From assembly GCF_030824435.1 (NCBI RefSeq), contig NZ_JAVBXS010000027.1, positions 1-64,000 of the forward strand: a stretch of DNA of 64,000 nucleotides, written 5' to 3'. Position 1 is the stretch's first letter. Every line of letters starts with the position of its first letter. A model generated the notes under the pieces. That model saw only the letters and a program-made list of their open reading frames with translations, was not told the origin of the DNA and made no database searches. This stretch comes from Rheinheimera sp. Lineage in GTDB: Bacteria > Pseudomonadota > Gammaproteobacteria > Enterobacterales > Alteromonadaceae. The position numbers and the translations under genes are program-made. Shown piece after piece: positions 18,469-27,676 of the stretch.

Positions 18469-18870
18469 TCAGTTAAAATGTCGTACCAGAGTTGCCGCCA
18501 GCAAAATAACATAAGTCACTGCCACTGTCGGTTTCAGGCTGCTTTTCAGGTAAGACCACAACAGGTCAACAACACCACCTCTTTGTTGCTGCCAGCTGTG
18601 ATGCCACAAACAACCGATATCCTGCGCTTGTTGGGTGGCTTGTTCCAATGCATATAACCGGCTTTCGGTACGGCTTTGTTGGGTTTTCCACAGCCCTTCA
18701 TGCAACCAGAACAACAACACCAGCCCCAGCTGCAACAGCAGGCCACTTTGACTTTGCACCAGCCAGAGCCAAAGTGCGATAGCCACTACTTTAAGCCACA
18801 ACGCCTGTTTTTCCATTTGATCATAACTTTGTTGCAGTAACAGCCATTCGGCCTGGTTGCGATCGCTCAT
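18469..18870 (-). CDS. small membrane protein of unknown function
   Basis: A 133-residue protein not recognised as any family. Visible are a hydrophilic start (SDRNQAEWLLLQQSYDQMEKQ), two adjoining hydrophobic segments (about 26-56), a soluble Gln/Trp-rich stretch with WHHSWQQQRGG, and a third helix near the end (VAVTYVILLAATLV). It has a good ribosome site (AGAAGGA) and a strong terminator, so it is very likely expressed. The DUF885 gene lies upstream on the same strand, with 56 bases between them. No function is proposed. Confidence 0.75.
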   Translation of the reverse strand: MSDRNQAEWLLLQQSYDQMEKQALWLKVVAIALWLWLVQSQSGLLLQLGLVLLFWLHEGLWKTQQSRTESRLYALEQATQQAQDIGCLWHHSWQQQRGGVVDLLWSYLKSSLKPTVAVTYVILLAATLVRHFN

Positions 18871-18926
18871 TCAACAAATCCTTCTGAAAGCATGGGGCTG
18901 CTTATACAGCTGCCCCTGAGGTGGGT

Positions 18927-20816
18927 TTAGTTTGCGGCCACACTGGCTTTTTGTGTAGCAACCCAGGTTTTTACCTTTTGTTCCAGCACTGCCATAGGCA
19001 CTGCACCGCTTAACAACACTAAATCGTGAAAAGCGCGAATATCAAAGGTATCACCAAGTTCAGTTTTGGCAAACTGACGCAGCTCAACAATTTTCAGCAT
19101 GCCCAGTTTGTAACCCAAAGCCTGACCCGGCCAGGCCATATAACGTTCAATTTCTGAAATCACATCAGAAGACGCCGTGCCTGTGGTTTGTGCCATATAT
19201 TGCACTGCCTGTTCACGGCTCCACTTTTTGGCGTGCAGACCTGTATCGACCACCAGCCGTACAGCACGGAATAACTCTGCTTTTAATCGGCCCAGATTGC
19301 CAAAAGGGTCGTCCTTATACATACCCATTTCGTAAGCAACCTGCTCCGCATACAAACCCCAGCCTTCAGAATAAGCGTTATAAGAAGCCAGGCGGCGCAA
19401 CAATGGCAATTGATCCTGTGCCAGATTTAATGCGATCTGCCAATGATGCCCAGGGTTGGCTTCATGATAGGTTAATGATTTTAAATCAAATTTAGCATTG
19501 GCTTTCATATCTGCCAGGTTAATCCAATAGATACCTGGTTTGCTGCCATCAATCGAAGGGCTGGTGTACTGGCCACCGGCGGCGCTGTCCTGCACTTCCA
19601 CCGGAATACGGCGCACTTCCACATTGTAAGGCGGGCGGGTGGCAAACTGCTCGCTGATACGTTTATCCATTTCGGCAATATAACCGTTTAAATCCGACAA
19701 CAACTGGGCACGGCCTGCGTCTGAGTCTTCATATAAAAAACGGCTTTCTTCGTTCAGCGCCGTCATGCGATCGCCAACAGTGCCGTCGTGATAACCATTG
19801 GTTTTGAGGATACTATCCATTTCTTTGCTGATACGCGCCACTTCATCCAGACCAATCTGATGAATTTGATCCGGCGTTAAATCAGTGTCACCTAGCTGTT
19901 TCACTGAATACGCATAAAAATCGCTGCCATGGGGCTGCGCCCAAATACCGGCTTCACTGCGGCCATGTGGCAAAGTGGCTACTACATCGGCCACTAACTG
20001 CTGGTAAGCCGGCGCGACTACAGTGCTAATCAGTTTGGCTGCTTTATCCAGCAACTGCTGTTTTTGCTCCGGGGTCACAGCTGCTACTTTGTCTATTTTG
20101 CTGGCAAAATCTTTATAAAGGGCATGGTTAGTGCTGTTGTCGCTGTAGCTTTGCAAAATTTTCTGGGCTTTATCCAACAAGACGCGGGGTGGAATAAAAC
20201 CGTTTTTGACGTCGGTGTGAAACTTATCACTGACGGCTTTCAGGGCAGGACCGAATTTTTCCAGCCGGCTTAAATAAGCTTCAGCATCGGTGATGTTGTT
20301 CACCGGATGGGAATTGACTAAAGCACCGGCCATATCGATGGTTGGGCCGTTGATTTGGTTGATAATAAAAGGCGAATGCCCCATCCAGACATCAATATAA
20401 CCCTGCGGGAAACGGCTATCGCCGGCGTAAAAATTCAGAATATTGGCCATCACGGCCAGGTTATCCGCTGCAACAGCATCGGCAGGTTGTGGCATGGCCT
20501 GCAGTTTGGCGGCAATAGCGGCCATTTTGCTGCGAAGTTCAGCTTCACTGCTGCTGTTATAGATTTCCATTTCTGTCTGATACGGCTGACCTACTTGTTC
20601 GACACTGAGGTTATAAGCCGAGGCACTGAGTGCCCTGGCCTGAAAAAGCGCCTGAGTGGCTTCCTGATACAAAGCCGCGGCAGCTTCTGCCGAATACAGT
20701 GGCGCCTGCACTGTGGCTGCAGGCGTGGCGGGGGCAGTGCTGGTCACTGGCGCTTCAGTACATTGGGTCAGCAGTAAACTGCTGGTTATCGCCAGACTTA
20801 ACAGAGATAAACGCAT
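18927..20816 (-). CDS. DUF885 family lipoprotein, putative metallohydrolase
   Basis: A 629-residue protein with a lipoprotein signal (LLLTQC, Cys about 19) and a full DUF885 domain. The hallmark motif HEANPGHHWQ is present with further conserved stretches ARISKEMDS, RIPVEVQDS and EGWGLYAEQVAYEMG. DUF885 proteins are thought to be zinc-dependent hydrolases or peptidases because of the HExxxGHH-like motif, but few have been characterised. It would sit on the periplasmic face of a membrane. The TTGTATACAA palindrome at 20893 lies in its promoter region. Confidence 0.9.
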   Translation of the reverse strand: MRLSLLSLAITSSLLLTQCTEAPVTSTAPATPAATVQAPLYSAEAAAALYQEATQALFQARALSASAYNLSVEQVGQPYQTEMEIYNSSSEAELRSKMAAIAAKLQAMPQPADAVAADNLAVMANILNFYAGDSRFPQGYIDVWMGHSPFIINQINGPTIDMAGALVNSHPVNNITDAEAYLSRLEKFGPALKAVSDKFHTDVKNGFIPPRVLLDKAQKILQSYSDNSTNHALYKDFASKIDKVAAVTPEQKQQLLDKAAKLISTVVAPAYQQLVADVVATLPHGRSEAGIWAQPHGSDFYAYSVKQLGDTDLTPDQIHQIGLDEVARISKEMDSILKTNGYHDGTVGDRMTALNEESRFLYEDSDAGRAQLLSDLNGYIAEMDKRISEQFATRPPYNVEVRRIPVEVQDSAAGGQYTSPSIDGSKPGIYWINLADMKANAKFDLKSLTYHEANPGHHWQIALNLAQDQLPLLRRLASYNAYSEGWGLYAEQVAYEMGMYKDDPFGNLGRLKAELFRAVRLVVDTGLHAKKWSREQAVQYMAQTTGTASSDVISEIERYMAWPGQALGYKLGMLKIVELRQFAKTELGDTFDIRAFHDLVLLSGAVPMAVLEQKVKTWVATQKASVAAN

Positions 20817-20892
20817 CAGAACATCCTCAGAATTCAGGGGGAAAGAAAAACCGTACCATCATACACAATGGTTTTCTGAATGCAGCTGGTTT

Positions 20893-20902
20893 TTGTATAC
20901 AA
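20893..20902 (-). promoter_or_regulatory. palindromic operator candidate TTGTATACAA
   Basis: A perfect 10-bp palindrome 77 bases upstream of the DUF885 start codon, identical to the core of the palindrome upstream of the collagenase gene. It also lies about 137 bases upstream of the divergent MFS gene. No bound protein is known from the sequence. Confidence 0.45.
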
Positions 20903-21038
20903 TCTGGCAAAGCGGCACAGCTGTTTGTGCAGGGTTAGGCCGCCCAAGCTTTATCAGCGGCTCAGCTCGCCTAAGCAAGGTCAAGAAGTTACAATAACGC
21001 CATTGTTGTTTTAGCTTCTAAGCTCTGTCACCTCAGTT

Positions 21039-22250
21039 ATGTCAAATCAGGCGTTATCAGCACCTTATGAAAAATCCAGCACCGGTTACCGCCGTATCAC
21101 CTGGATTTTAAGTTTTGCCGCTGTGGTGGTGTTTGCCAATTTACACGCCTTGCAACCTTTGTTGCCGGAGCTTAGCCGCAGTTTTGCCTTAAGCCCGCTA
21201 CAAACCAGCTGGAGTTATGCCATTGGCACGCTGGCACTTGGGGTGAGTTTATTATTTTATGGCGCGCTGTCCGACGCTATAGGCCGTCGTTCTGTACTGC
21301 TCTGGACTTTATTGGGCATGCTGGGTGCCACAGTGGCCATTACCCAGGTTGAGTCTTATCACAGCTTATTATTCTGGCGTGCGGTGCAGGGTTTTTGTCT
21401 GGGTGGTTTGCCTGCCATAGCTATTGCTTATATGGGTGAGGAGTTAAGTAAACCGGCATTATTGGCAGCAGTGGGTTATTACATTAGCGCCAGCTCTTTA
21501 GGCGGCATTTCCGGCCGGGTGCTGGCAGGTTTTTCGGCGGAACTCGGGCATTGGCAATGGGCATTCTGGCCTATGGCGCTGCTGAGTTTGCTGTTAGTGC
21601 TGCTGTTCTGGCGGTATTTGCCGCCATCTCAACATTTTGTTGCCAAGCCTTTTTCCTGGCGTCAGGCGCTTAAAGACAATGGCTATCATCTGCGGCAAAA
21701 AGTGCTGCTGTTGACCTATCTGATTGGTGGCCTTAACTTTTTTATTTATTTAAATCAATACACTTATATTAGTTTTGCGCTGTCGCTTGCGCCTTACCAC
21801 CTGTCCTCCGGCTGGATAGGTTTATTGTTTTTAACTTATCTTACCGGCACTGTTGGCTCTGCCATGTCGGGCAAAGTCAGTAAAAAGCTGGCGCCGCCTG
21901 ATGGCATGGCGCTGGGTATTATCATTATGATTTTTGGTACTTTAGTGACCTTATTGCCGTTTTTAACCGGTATAGTGCTGGGCTTTTTTATCAACGCCTT
22001 TGGCTTTTTCTTAACCCACAGCCTGGCCACCGGTTGGGTCAATCAGCACGCCACCCACGCCAAAGCCAGCGCCAGCGCACTCTATCTGGTGTTTTATTAT
22101 CTGGGGGCCAGTACAGGCGGTTTATACCTGCATCCATTCTGGAGTTATGCCAACTGGCCTGGTGTGGTGCTTGGTTCAATTTTGATGTTATTGCTGACGT
22201 TATGGCTGAGTGTGCAGCTCAGGCCTTTTGTGGCGGTAAAATCAGCCTGA
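21039..22250 (+). CDS. MFS transporter, YnfM-like
   Basis: A 403-residue carrier with 12 predicted membrane helices. The loop 2-3 motif is FYGALSDAIGRRSVL (motif A), and a further conserved stretch is RAVQGFCLGGLPAIAIAYMGEE, as in the YnfM/arabinose-efflux group. It acts in the inner membrane, probably as a proton-driven exporter; the substrate is unknown. It is divergent from the DUF885 gene and convergent with the rluF-like gene. There is no strong ribosome site, but the ATG fits the family start. Confidence 0.88.
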   Translation: MSNQALSAPYEKSSTGYRRITWILSFAAVVVFANLHALQPLLPELSRSFALSPLQTSWSYAIGTLALGVSLLFYGALSDAIGRRSVLLWTLLGMLGATVAITQVESYHSLLFWRAVQGFCLGGLPAIAIAYMGEELSKPALLAAVGYYISASSLGGISGRVLAGFSAELGHWQWAFWPMALLSLLLVLLFWRYLPPSQHFVAKPFSWRQALKDNGYHLRQKVLLLTYLIGGLNFFIYLNQYTYISFALSLAPYHLSSGWIGLLFLTYLTGTVGSAMSGKVSKKLAPPDGMALGIIIMIFGTLVTLLPFLTGIVLGFFINAFGFFLTHSLATGWVNQHATHAKASASALYLVFYYLGASTGGLYLHPFWSYANWPGVVLGSILMLLLTLWLSVQLRPFVAVKSA

Positions 22251-22298
22251 GTTTGCAGAACAGAAGGCGTGACACTGAAATCAGCTGGGTTGATTGTG

Positions 22299-23039
22299 TT
22301 AAGACTGAGTTTCGCCTCGTAACAAACCCATTTCCGCCGCCGTCAGTTGCCGCATTTCTCCTTCGGGCAAATAACCAAGCTCAAGCTGATTAATTTGAGT
22401 GCGTTGTAAATGCAGCACTTTTAGCCCAACTTCACGGCACATATAACGAATTTGCCGGTTCAGGCCCTGCGTCAGGGTGATTTGGAAACGATGGCTGTCC
22501 AGCAATAGCACCTGACAAGGCAAAGTCTGATAAAGATGTGGCCCCACCTGATAGCTTAACCCTTGAGCTAAGCGCTGTAGCATCAAATCCTGCAATGGTT
22601 TATCGACTGTCACCTGATAGGTTTTTTCATGGGCAAAACTGGGGTGCATCAGTTGCTGCGCCAAAGCGCCGTCGTTACTCAGCAGCAATAAACCACAACT
22701 GTCTTTATCAAGGCGACCCAGCGGAAATAAGCGTTGCGGCAGGCTATCAAGCAGCTGTTTTAAACTGTCTTTTTTGCTGTTGAGATTACAGTCGATGCCA
22801 ACGGGCTTGTGATAAAGCCAATATTGTAAAGGTGCAGGTTCGGGCAGTGGCTTACCATCAAGCAAAATAATATCGCCGGTTTTCACCAGATAATGGTGCG
22901 GCTCGAGCTTCCCATTGACTGTGACTCTTTGCGCAGAAATCAGCCTTGCTGCAGCTTTGCGTGAACAAAGTCCACTTTGTGCCAGCGCCTGATTTAACCG
23001 CAGGCCAACCAGAGGTGCAGCTTTATCAAAGCTTTCCAT
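22299..23039 (-). CDS. rluF: 23S rRNA pseudouridine synthase, RluF/RsuA type
   Basis: A 246-residue enzyme with an N-terminal S4 RNA-binding domain (LRLNQALAQSGLCSRKAA) and an RsuA-type catalytic domain with the active aspartate in GRLDKDSCGLLLLSNDG, followed by GLNRQIRYMCREVG. It converts uridine to pseudouridine in ribosomal RNA. The KDS form and the C-terminus resemble RluF (position 2604 in E. coli), but RsuA and RluE/RluB relatives are similar, so the symbol is likely rather than sure. It is transcribed alone, away from rhlE. Confidence 0.85.
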   Translation of the reverse strand: MESFDKAAPLVGLRLNQALAQSGLCSRKAAARLISAQRVTVNGKLEPHHYLVKTGDIILLDGKPLPEPAPLQYWLYHKPVGIDCNLNSKKDSLKQLLDSLPQRLFPLGRLDKDSCGLLLLSNDGALAQQLMHPSFAHEKTYQVTVDKPLQDLMLQRLAQGLSYQVGPHLYQTLPCQVLLLDSHRFQITLTQGLNRQIRYMCREVGLKVLHLQRTQINQLELGYLPEGEMRQLTAAEMGLLRGETQS

Positions 23040-23141
23040 GGCGCTGTCTCGCTGATCTTTTGCCGTAGTTTGTGCTGGCAGAGTTTGCTTGCATGGTGCT
23101 TGGCGTGTGTTTGCGTATACAGCTGTTGTGCAGAGGATAAC

Positions 23142-23169
23142 ACCTAAGCCTGAGATCTCAGGCTTAGGT
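23142..23169 (-). terminator. 28-bp perfect palindrome downstream of rhlE
   Basis: ACCTAAGCCTGAGA-TCTCAGGCTTAGGT is perfectly self-complementary and lies 14 bases past the rhlE stop. It would give a very stable RNA hairpin on either strand but is not followed by a clear T run in either direction. It may be a Rho-assisted or 3'-protecting hairpin, or a protein site. Confidence 0.5.
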
Positions 23170-23182
23170 ATTTCATCATCGC

Positions 23183-24607
23183 TTAAACTTGTGAACCTGC
23201 CGGTTTAGCGGCACGTGGTGTTGTGTTGCTACGCTGGCCAGTTGTTTGTTGGCTATTTTCGCTGCGACGTGGCGCTGGTTTGCCATGGCTTGCTCTGTTG
23301 CCACCGGCGTTGTTGGTGCTATTGCCGTTACCAGATTGGCCATTGGCTGCCTGTGGCCGGCGTGGCTGGCCTGAGCGGGCTGCTGGCTGACCATTGGCTG
23401 AAGATGGCTTTTTCTGTTGTGGCCGTGGTGGACGGGGTGGGCGCACTGTTAAGTCGTGGTCGTTCGGCGCATTGCTGACAATACCACTGAGTTCAGCCAC
23501 CGGAATTTTCATCCCAATCAGCTTTTCCACTTGTTTTAACTGTGGCATTTCATCCGGACACACCAGGGATACGGCTAAACCAGCTTTACCGGCACGACCG
23601 GTACGACCAATACGGTGTACATAATCAGCGGCTGAACGTGGCAAGGCAAAGTTCACCACAAAAGGCAGCTCAGCAATATCAATACCACGGGCAGCAACGT
23701 CAGATGCCACCAATACCCGCACTGAATTATTTTTAAAACCGGCTAAAGCGGCGGTGCGGGCGTTCTGGCTTTTATTACCATGAATAGCTGCAGCGCTGAT
23801 ACCAGCGGCTTCCAGTTTTTCGGTCAGGCGGTTGGCTTCGTGTTTGGTGGCCATAAATACCAGCACTTGTTGCCAGTTGTTTTGTTCAATTAAAGTGATC
23901 AAAGCCCCGGTTTTTTGACCTTTGCTGACGTGATACACCTTTTGTTCAATTTTTTCAGCAGTGCTGTTTTCTGGCGCCACGTTGATCATCAACGGATCTT
24001 TCAGCAGCTTATTAGTCAGTTGTTTGATTTCATTGTCAAAAGTGGCTGAAAACAGCAGGTTCTGGCGGATTTTTGGCAGCAGATTCAGAATTTTCTGAAT
24101 GTCGCGGATAAAACCCATATCCAGCATCCGGTCGGCTTCATCCAATACCAGAATTTCAACTTCGTTAATTTTAACGGCGTTCTGGCCAATTAAATCCAAT
24201 AAACGGCCTGGGGTTGCGGTCAGAATATCCACACCACCACGCAACGCCATCATTTGTGGGTTGATGTTGACACCACCAAATACCACCAGATGTTTTAATT
24301 TTGGATCCAGCAATTTGCTGTATTTAGTGACTTGTTCACCAATCTGCGCGGCAAGCTCGCGGGTTGGGGTCAGAATAAGGGCGCGGGTAGGGCGCGGGTG
24401 TTTAGATTTGGTCTGGCTGAGTTTTTGTAAAATGGGTAACACAAAACCAGCTGTTTTACCGGTGCCGGTTTGGGCGGCAGCGAGTAAATCCCGACCCGCC
24501 AGCACCGCAGGAATCGCCTGTTGCTGGATAGGTGTCGGCTGGGTATAACCTGCCTGTTCAACAGCTTGTAAAATGGCAGGTTGTAACCCTAATAACGAAA
24601 ATGACAT
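23183..24607 (-). CDS. rhlE: DEAD-box ATP-dependent RNA helicase RhlE
   Basis: About 474 residues, starting at the ATG at 24607 ([20 protein letters not shown]), which matches RhlE. Helicase motifs are in order: Q motif ([10 protein letters not shown]), I (AQTGTGKT), II (DEAD), III (SAT), IV, V (ARGID) and VI (HRIGRTGR). After about residue 390 comes a basic, proline/asparagine-rich low-complexity tail ([12 protein letters not shown] and repeats), as expected for RNA binding. It remodels RNA in ribosome assembly and decay. Confidence 0.95.
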   Translation of the reverse strand: MSFSLLGLQPAILQAVEQAGYTQPTPIQQQAIPAVLAGRDLLAAAQTGTGKTAGFVLPILQKLSQTKSKHPRPTRALILTPTRELAAQIGEQVTKYSKLLDPKLKHLVVFGGVNINPQMMALRGGVDILTATPGRLLDLIGQNAVKINEVEILVLDEADRMLDMGFIRDIQKILNLLPKIRQNLLFSATFDNEIKQLTNKLLKDPLMINVAPENSTAEKIEQKVYHVSKGQKTGALITLIEQNNWQQVLVFMATKHEANRLTEKLEAAGISAAAIHGNKSQNARTAALAGFKNNSVRVLVASDVAARGIDIAELPFVVNFALPRSAADYVHRIGRTGRAGKAGLAVSLVCPDEMPQLKQVEKLIGMKIPVAELSGIVSNAPNDHDLTVRPPRPPRPQQKKPSSANGQPAARSGQPRRPQAANGQSGNGNSTNNAGGNRASHGKPAPRRSENSQQTTGQRSNTTPRAAKPAGSQV

Positions 24608-24757
24608 GCATAACCCCAAATATTGTCAGCACGCCGAAATTGGGGGGCTGTACAAAAAAGTCGCGCATTCTAACCGGTATCTGGCTGAAGTGCTATCACA
24701 ATGCTTCAACCCCCGCTAAAGCACTGAATTTACACCGGCTGTTTTTTACCTTTTTGC

Positions 24758-26065
24758 TTAAGCAAAATGCCTCGCGGCAATAGTGCATAAACCTTTACCA
24801 ACAGAGCCAAAGCGGTCACCATGCACCAGTGGCACATCGGGCAGCAGTTGTTGTAGCAGTTTAATGACACCTTTGGCCGCTGAAGCGCCGCCGGTTAAAA
24901 AAATCACATCAGGTTTGGCTGCTGCGCTGGCAAGGCTATGTTCTATCAGCTTTTTAATGCCGTTCAGTTCAATATAAATGGCCTGATCCAACATCAACAG
25001 GTCGATGTGTTGCGTAAGTTCAGCTTCCAGGCGATTGAGTTCCACCAGCACTTTATCCTGGTCGGCCAGGGCTATTTTGGCTTGTTCGGCTTTTTGCACC
25101 AGGTAATAACTTAAATGCTGCTGATAGAGTTTCAGTAAACGGCTGACTTTGTGTGGTTCTGTCGCGAGCTTAATTAAACTCTGAATTTCAGCGGCACTTT
25201 GTTCGCGGTAAAAATTTTCCTGCGCCTGAATATCAATAATATTGACTGCATCACTAAACAGGGCATTCGGCAACGGCCGGCCGGTATTGGCCTGACTGCC
25301 GCGGCCAAGCAGTGGCATTAAGCTGTAAATCGCCAGTTTAATATCCATATCCACACCACCAATACGGCGACCGGCATGACCCAATAAGTCGTTGCTGCGG
25401 TCGGTCTGCGCGGCCAGCTTGGGGCCGAGGCGAATCAAACTGATATCGCTGGTACCACCACCAATATCCACCACCAGCACCAGTTGCTCTTGAGTTAAGC
25501 TGCGCTCGTATTCAACGGCAGCGGCCACGGGTTCATAAGCAAATTGAATTTCCTGAAAACCCACGTCTTTGGCCGCCGAGCGCAAAATAGCTTCAGCTCT
25601 GTCGTCGCCCAAGGCACCGTCTATCCCCTGAAAATGCACAGGCCGGCCCAGCACGGCATAAGGCAGTTCAGCGCCACGCGCAGTTTCGGCTTTTTGTTTA
25701 ATGTCTTTAAGCAGCAAAGTGCTGATTTGGCGGTAAATCTGGCTTTGAGCCGGAGTTAATCTGGAGCCGAGCATAGATTTAGGCGAGCGGATAAAAACCC
25801 CAGCCAGCGGATTGGCGCTGTATCTGGCGTGGGCACTCTGGCCCAGGTGCACCGTGGGTTCTTGTTGCAACAAACGGCTTAAACTTTCGTTGATATAAGG
25901 CTCGTCTTCGTCGTGGTCGTCGCTGCGGTTTTTTTCAATATAAAGCGCCGAGCTTAAATAAGGGCTTTGACCGTCCAGCGGCGCCAGTACCGGCTCGTTG
26001 TTGTTTAACCAACCGGCAGTACAGTTTGAAGTGCCAAAATCAATTCCGGTATAACAAGGTGACAT
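24758..26065 (-). CDS. yegD: Hsp70 family protein YegD
   Basis: About 435 residues. The start at 26065 has AGGA seven bases upstream and opens with YTGIDFGTSNC, the phosphate-binding loop of the actin/Hsp70 ATPase fold. Further family landmarks are FIRSPKSMLGS, VLGRPVHFQG, QFAYEPVAAAVEYE, VVDIGGGTSDISLI, GRRIGGVDMDI and IFLTGGASAAKGV. It aligns by eye with E. coli YegD over its whole length. It lacks the Hsp70 substrate-binding domain, so it is an atypical chaperone-like ATPase of unclear role. Confidence 0.92.
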   Translation of the reverse strand: MSPCYTGIDFGTSNCTAGWLNNNEPVLAPLDGQSPYLSSALYIEKNRSDDHDEDEPYINESLSRLLQQEPTVHLGQSAHARYSANPLAGVFIRSPKSMLGSRLTPAQSQIYRQISTLLLKDIKQKAETARGAELPYAVLGRPVHFQGIDGALGDDRAEAILRSAAKDVGFQEIQFAYEPVAAAVEYERSLTQEQLVLVVDIGGGTSDISLIRLGPKLAAQTDRSNDLLGHAGRRIGGVDMDIKLAIYSLMPLLGRGSQANTGRPLPNALFSDAVNIIDIQAQENFYREQSAAEIQSLIKLATEPHKVSRLLKLYQQHLSYYLVQKAEQAKIALADQDKVLVELNRLEAELTQHIDLLMLDQAIYIELNGIKKLIEHSLASAAAKPDVIFLTGGASAAKGVIKLLQQLLPDVPLVHGDRFGSVGKGLCTIAARHFA

Positions 26066-26176
26066 GAAAAAATCCTGAAAATAGACGTTGCCAGCTGCAA
26101 TCAATCAGCTCAGCCAACAGCACAGCAAAAAAGCCGCACAGTATAACGACAGCGCCTTTGGCCGTCAGCACAATGC

Positions 26177-26192
26177 TGGCACTGATTTTGCA
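26177..26192 (+). promoter_or_regulatory. sigma-54 promoter of the flgO operon
   Basis: TGGCACT-GATT-TTGCA is an almost perfect -24/-12 element with GG and GC ten bases apart, 85 bases upstream of the flgO start. This fits FlrA- or FlrC-dependent control. Confidence 0.8.
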
Positions 26193-26276
26193 AAATTTGC
26201 CAATATCGAAGCCGGGGTGAAGGTTAGTGCAATAATAAAGCTGGCCTAAATGCATCCCATCAAAGGTGAAACACAA

Positions 26277-26882
26277 ATGAAAACAACCAAAACAGCCTTG
26301 TGGGCTGCAACAGCATTGCTGCTGGCCTCTTGTGTGCAGTTGCCGGAAAAACCTTTGGAGCGGCAGCAAACTGCCGTGCTGCAGCCAGAAACTGCCGTCA
26401 CGCCGCTGCTTTATTACACTGAGCGTATTGCCGACCGGCTGTTTCAGGATTTAAAACCAATAACACCAGGTGCTATTGCGGTGGTGAGCTTTACCGACGT
26501 CAAATCTCTGGCGCCGGATCCTTATAATTTGTCGCTGAATTTACTCGGTTTGCAGTTGCAGGAAAGTATGCTGACTGTGGCCAGCCAGTTAGGTTATCAG
26601 GTGAAAGAGCTGCGTTTAGCCGCTTCGGTCAAAGTGTACGCTGACCATGAACGTATTTTAAGCCGTGACATCAGCGAACTTGCCATGCAGCAGTCGGTGC
26701 GTTATGTCATTGCCGGCACCCTGAATCAATCTGAAAATTACACTACAGTAAATGCCCGTCTGGTCGATATCCAGAATAATACCGTGATTGCAGCTGCTTC
26801 TGACTTAGTGCCAAGTTCGGTACTCGGCAGTGCAGAACAAGTGCAGTTGCGCCAGCAAATGTTATATCGCAACAGCCAATAA
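26277..26882 (+). CDS. flgO: FlgO-family outer-membrane lipoprotein, copy 1
   Basis: About 201 residues. The start at 26277 has AAAGGTGA upstream and gives a lipoprotein signal with lipobox LLASC. The FlgO domain follows (GAIAVVSFTDVKSL, DISELAMQQSVRYVIAGTL, VNARLVDIQNNTVIAAAS). FlgO is a lipoprotein of the polar flagellum needed for stable attachment and full motility in Vibrio. It is the first of three consecutive FlgO-type genes and has its own sigma-54 promoter. Confidence 0.9.
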   Translation: MKTTKTALWAATALLLASCVQLPEKPLERQQTAVLQPETAVTPLLYYTERIADRLFQDLKPITPGAIAVVSFTDVKSLAPDPYNLSLNLLGLQLQESMLTVASQLGYQVKELRLAASVKVYADHERILSRDISELAMQQSVRYVIAGTLNQSENYTTVNARLVDIQNNTVIAAASDLVPSSVLGSAEQVQLRQQMLYRNSQ

Positions 26883-26913
26883 ATCCGGATAACCACAAGG
26901 CAGATGGGGCGAA

Positions 26914-27675
26914 ATGGGGATAATAATGATGACGGCTAAATTTATGATGTTAACGCTGTGCCTGGGGTTAACCGCCTGTGCTTCAGTTGATAAGTGGAAC
27001 AAAGCGGTAGACGCGCAGCATCAGGCCGAAGACAAAGCGCTTTCGGAAATGAAATTAAAAACCACGGCCACGCTGCCTGTGGTGCCAACAGGCGCTGGTA
27101 ACTCTCCTTTATATGTTACACCGGCTTTGTACGACGGTGCTTCTTATCAGGCCACCCGCATGGCTGCCCAAAAAATGCAGCCGACTTATTTGCCGCAGTC
27201 GCAGGTGACAATCAATCATTATATTCAGGGCATGATGCATGATTTAGTGGCGAATTTAGATTTAGTCAAAGACGGCATGATTATTGGTGTCACCAGTTTT
27301 GTTTATCTGGATGCTGCTTATGATCAGGCCGACTTGTTGGGCAATCAGCTGTCTGAAGGTTTTATGCATGAAATTCATCAGTTTGGTTTAGCTGTAGTCG
27401 ACTTTAAGACCACAGATTTTATCCGCGTCACCCCCAAAGGTGATTTTGTGTTCAGCCGTGATTTTATGGAACTGCGTGAAGAGCAGCCGATTGAATTTGT
27501 GCTGGGTGGCACTTTAGTGGCACATCAGGGCGGTACTTTAGTGAATGCCCGCATCGTTTCTGTTGCCAGTAAAAAAGTACTGGCAACAGCGCAGGGTTTT
27601 ATTCCGCAAAATGTAGCCAACGGTGTGCAGCCTTCATCGGCACAAGGCAAACTTTATTTAAAGCAGGGTGAATAA
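26914..27675 (+). CDS. FlgO-family lipoprotein, copy 2
   Basis: A 253-residue lipoprotein (lipobox LGLTAC). The FlgO-type domain occupies the C-terminal 150 residues (MIIGVTSFVYLD, ADLLGNQLSEGFM, FVLGGTLVAHQGGTLVNARIVSV). ATGs at 26914, 26926 and 26929 are all possible; GGGGATAA before 26926 could serve as ribosome site, so the exact start is open. It resembles copy 3 more than copy 1. The short linker before the domain is Thr/Val/Pro-rich. Confidence 0.85.
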   Translation: MGIIMMTAKFMMLTLCLGLTACASVDKWNKAVDAQHQAEDKALSEMKLKTTATLPVVPTGAGNSPLYVTPALYDGASYQATRMAAQKMQPTYLPQSQVTINHYIQGMMHDLVANLDLVKDGMIIGVTSFVYLDAAYDQADLLGNQLSEGFMHEIHQFGLAVVDFKTTDFIRVTPKGDFVFSRDFMELREEQPIEFVLGGTLVAHQGGTLVNARIVSVASKKVLATAQGFIPQNVANGVQPSSAQGKLYLKQGE

Positions 27676-27676
27676 G

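Noticed and set aside
22034-22393. 119-codon plus-strand frame over the end of the MFS gene
   Set aside because: It lies mostly within the real carrier gene in another frame and runs into the rluF-like gene; no supporting motif.
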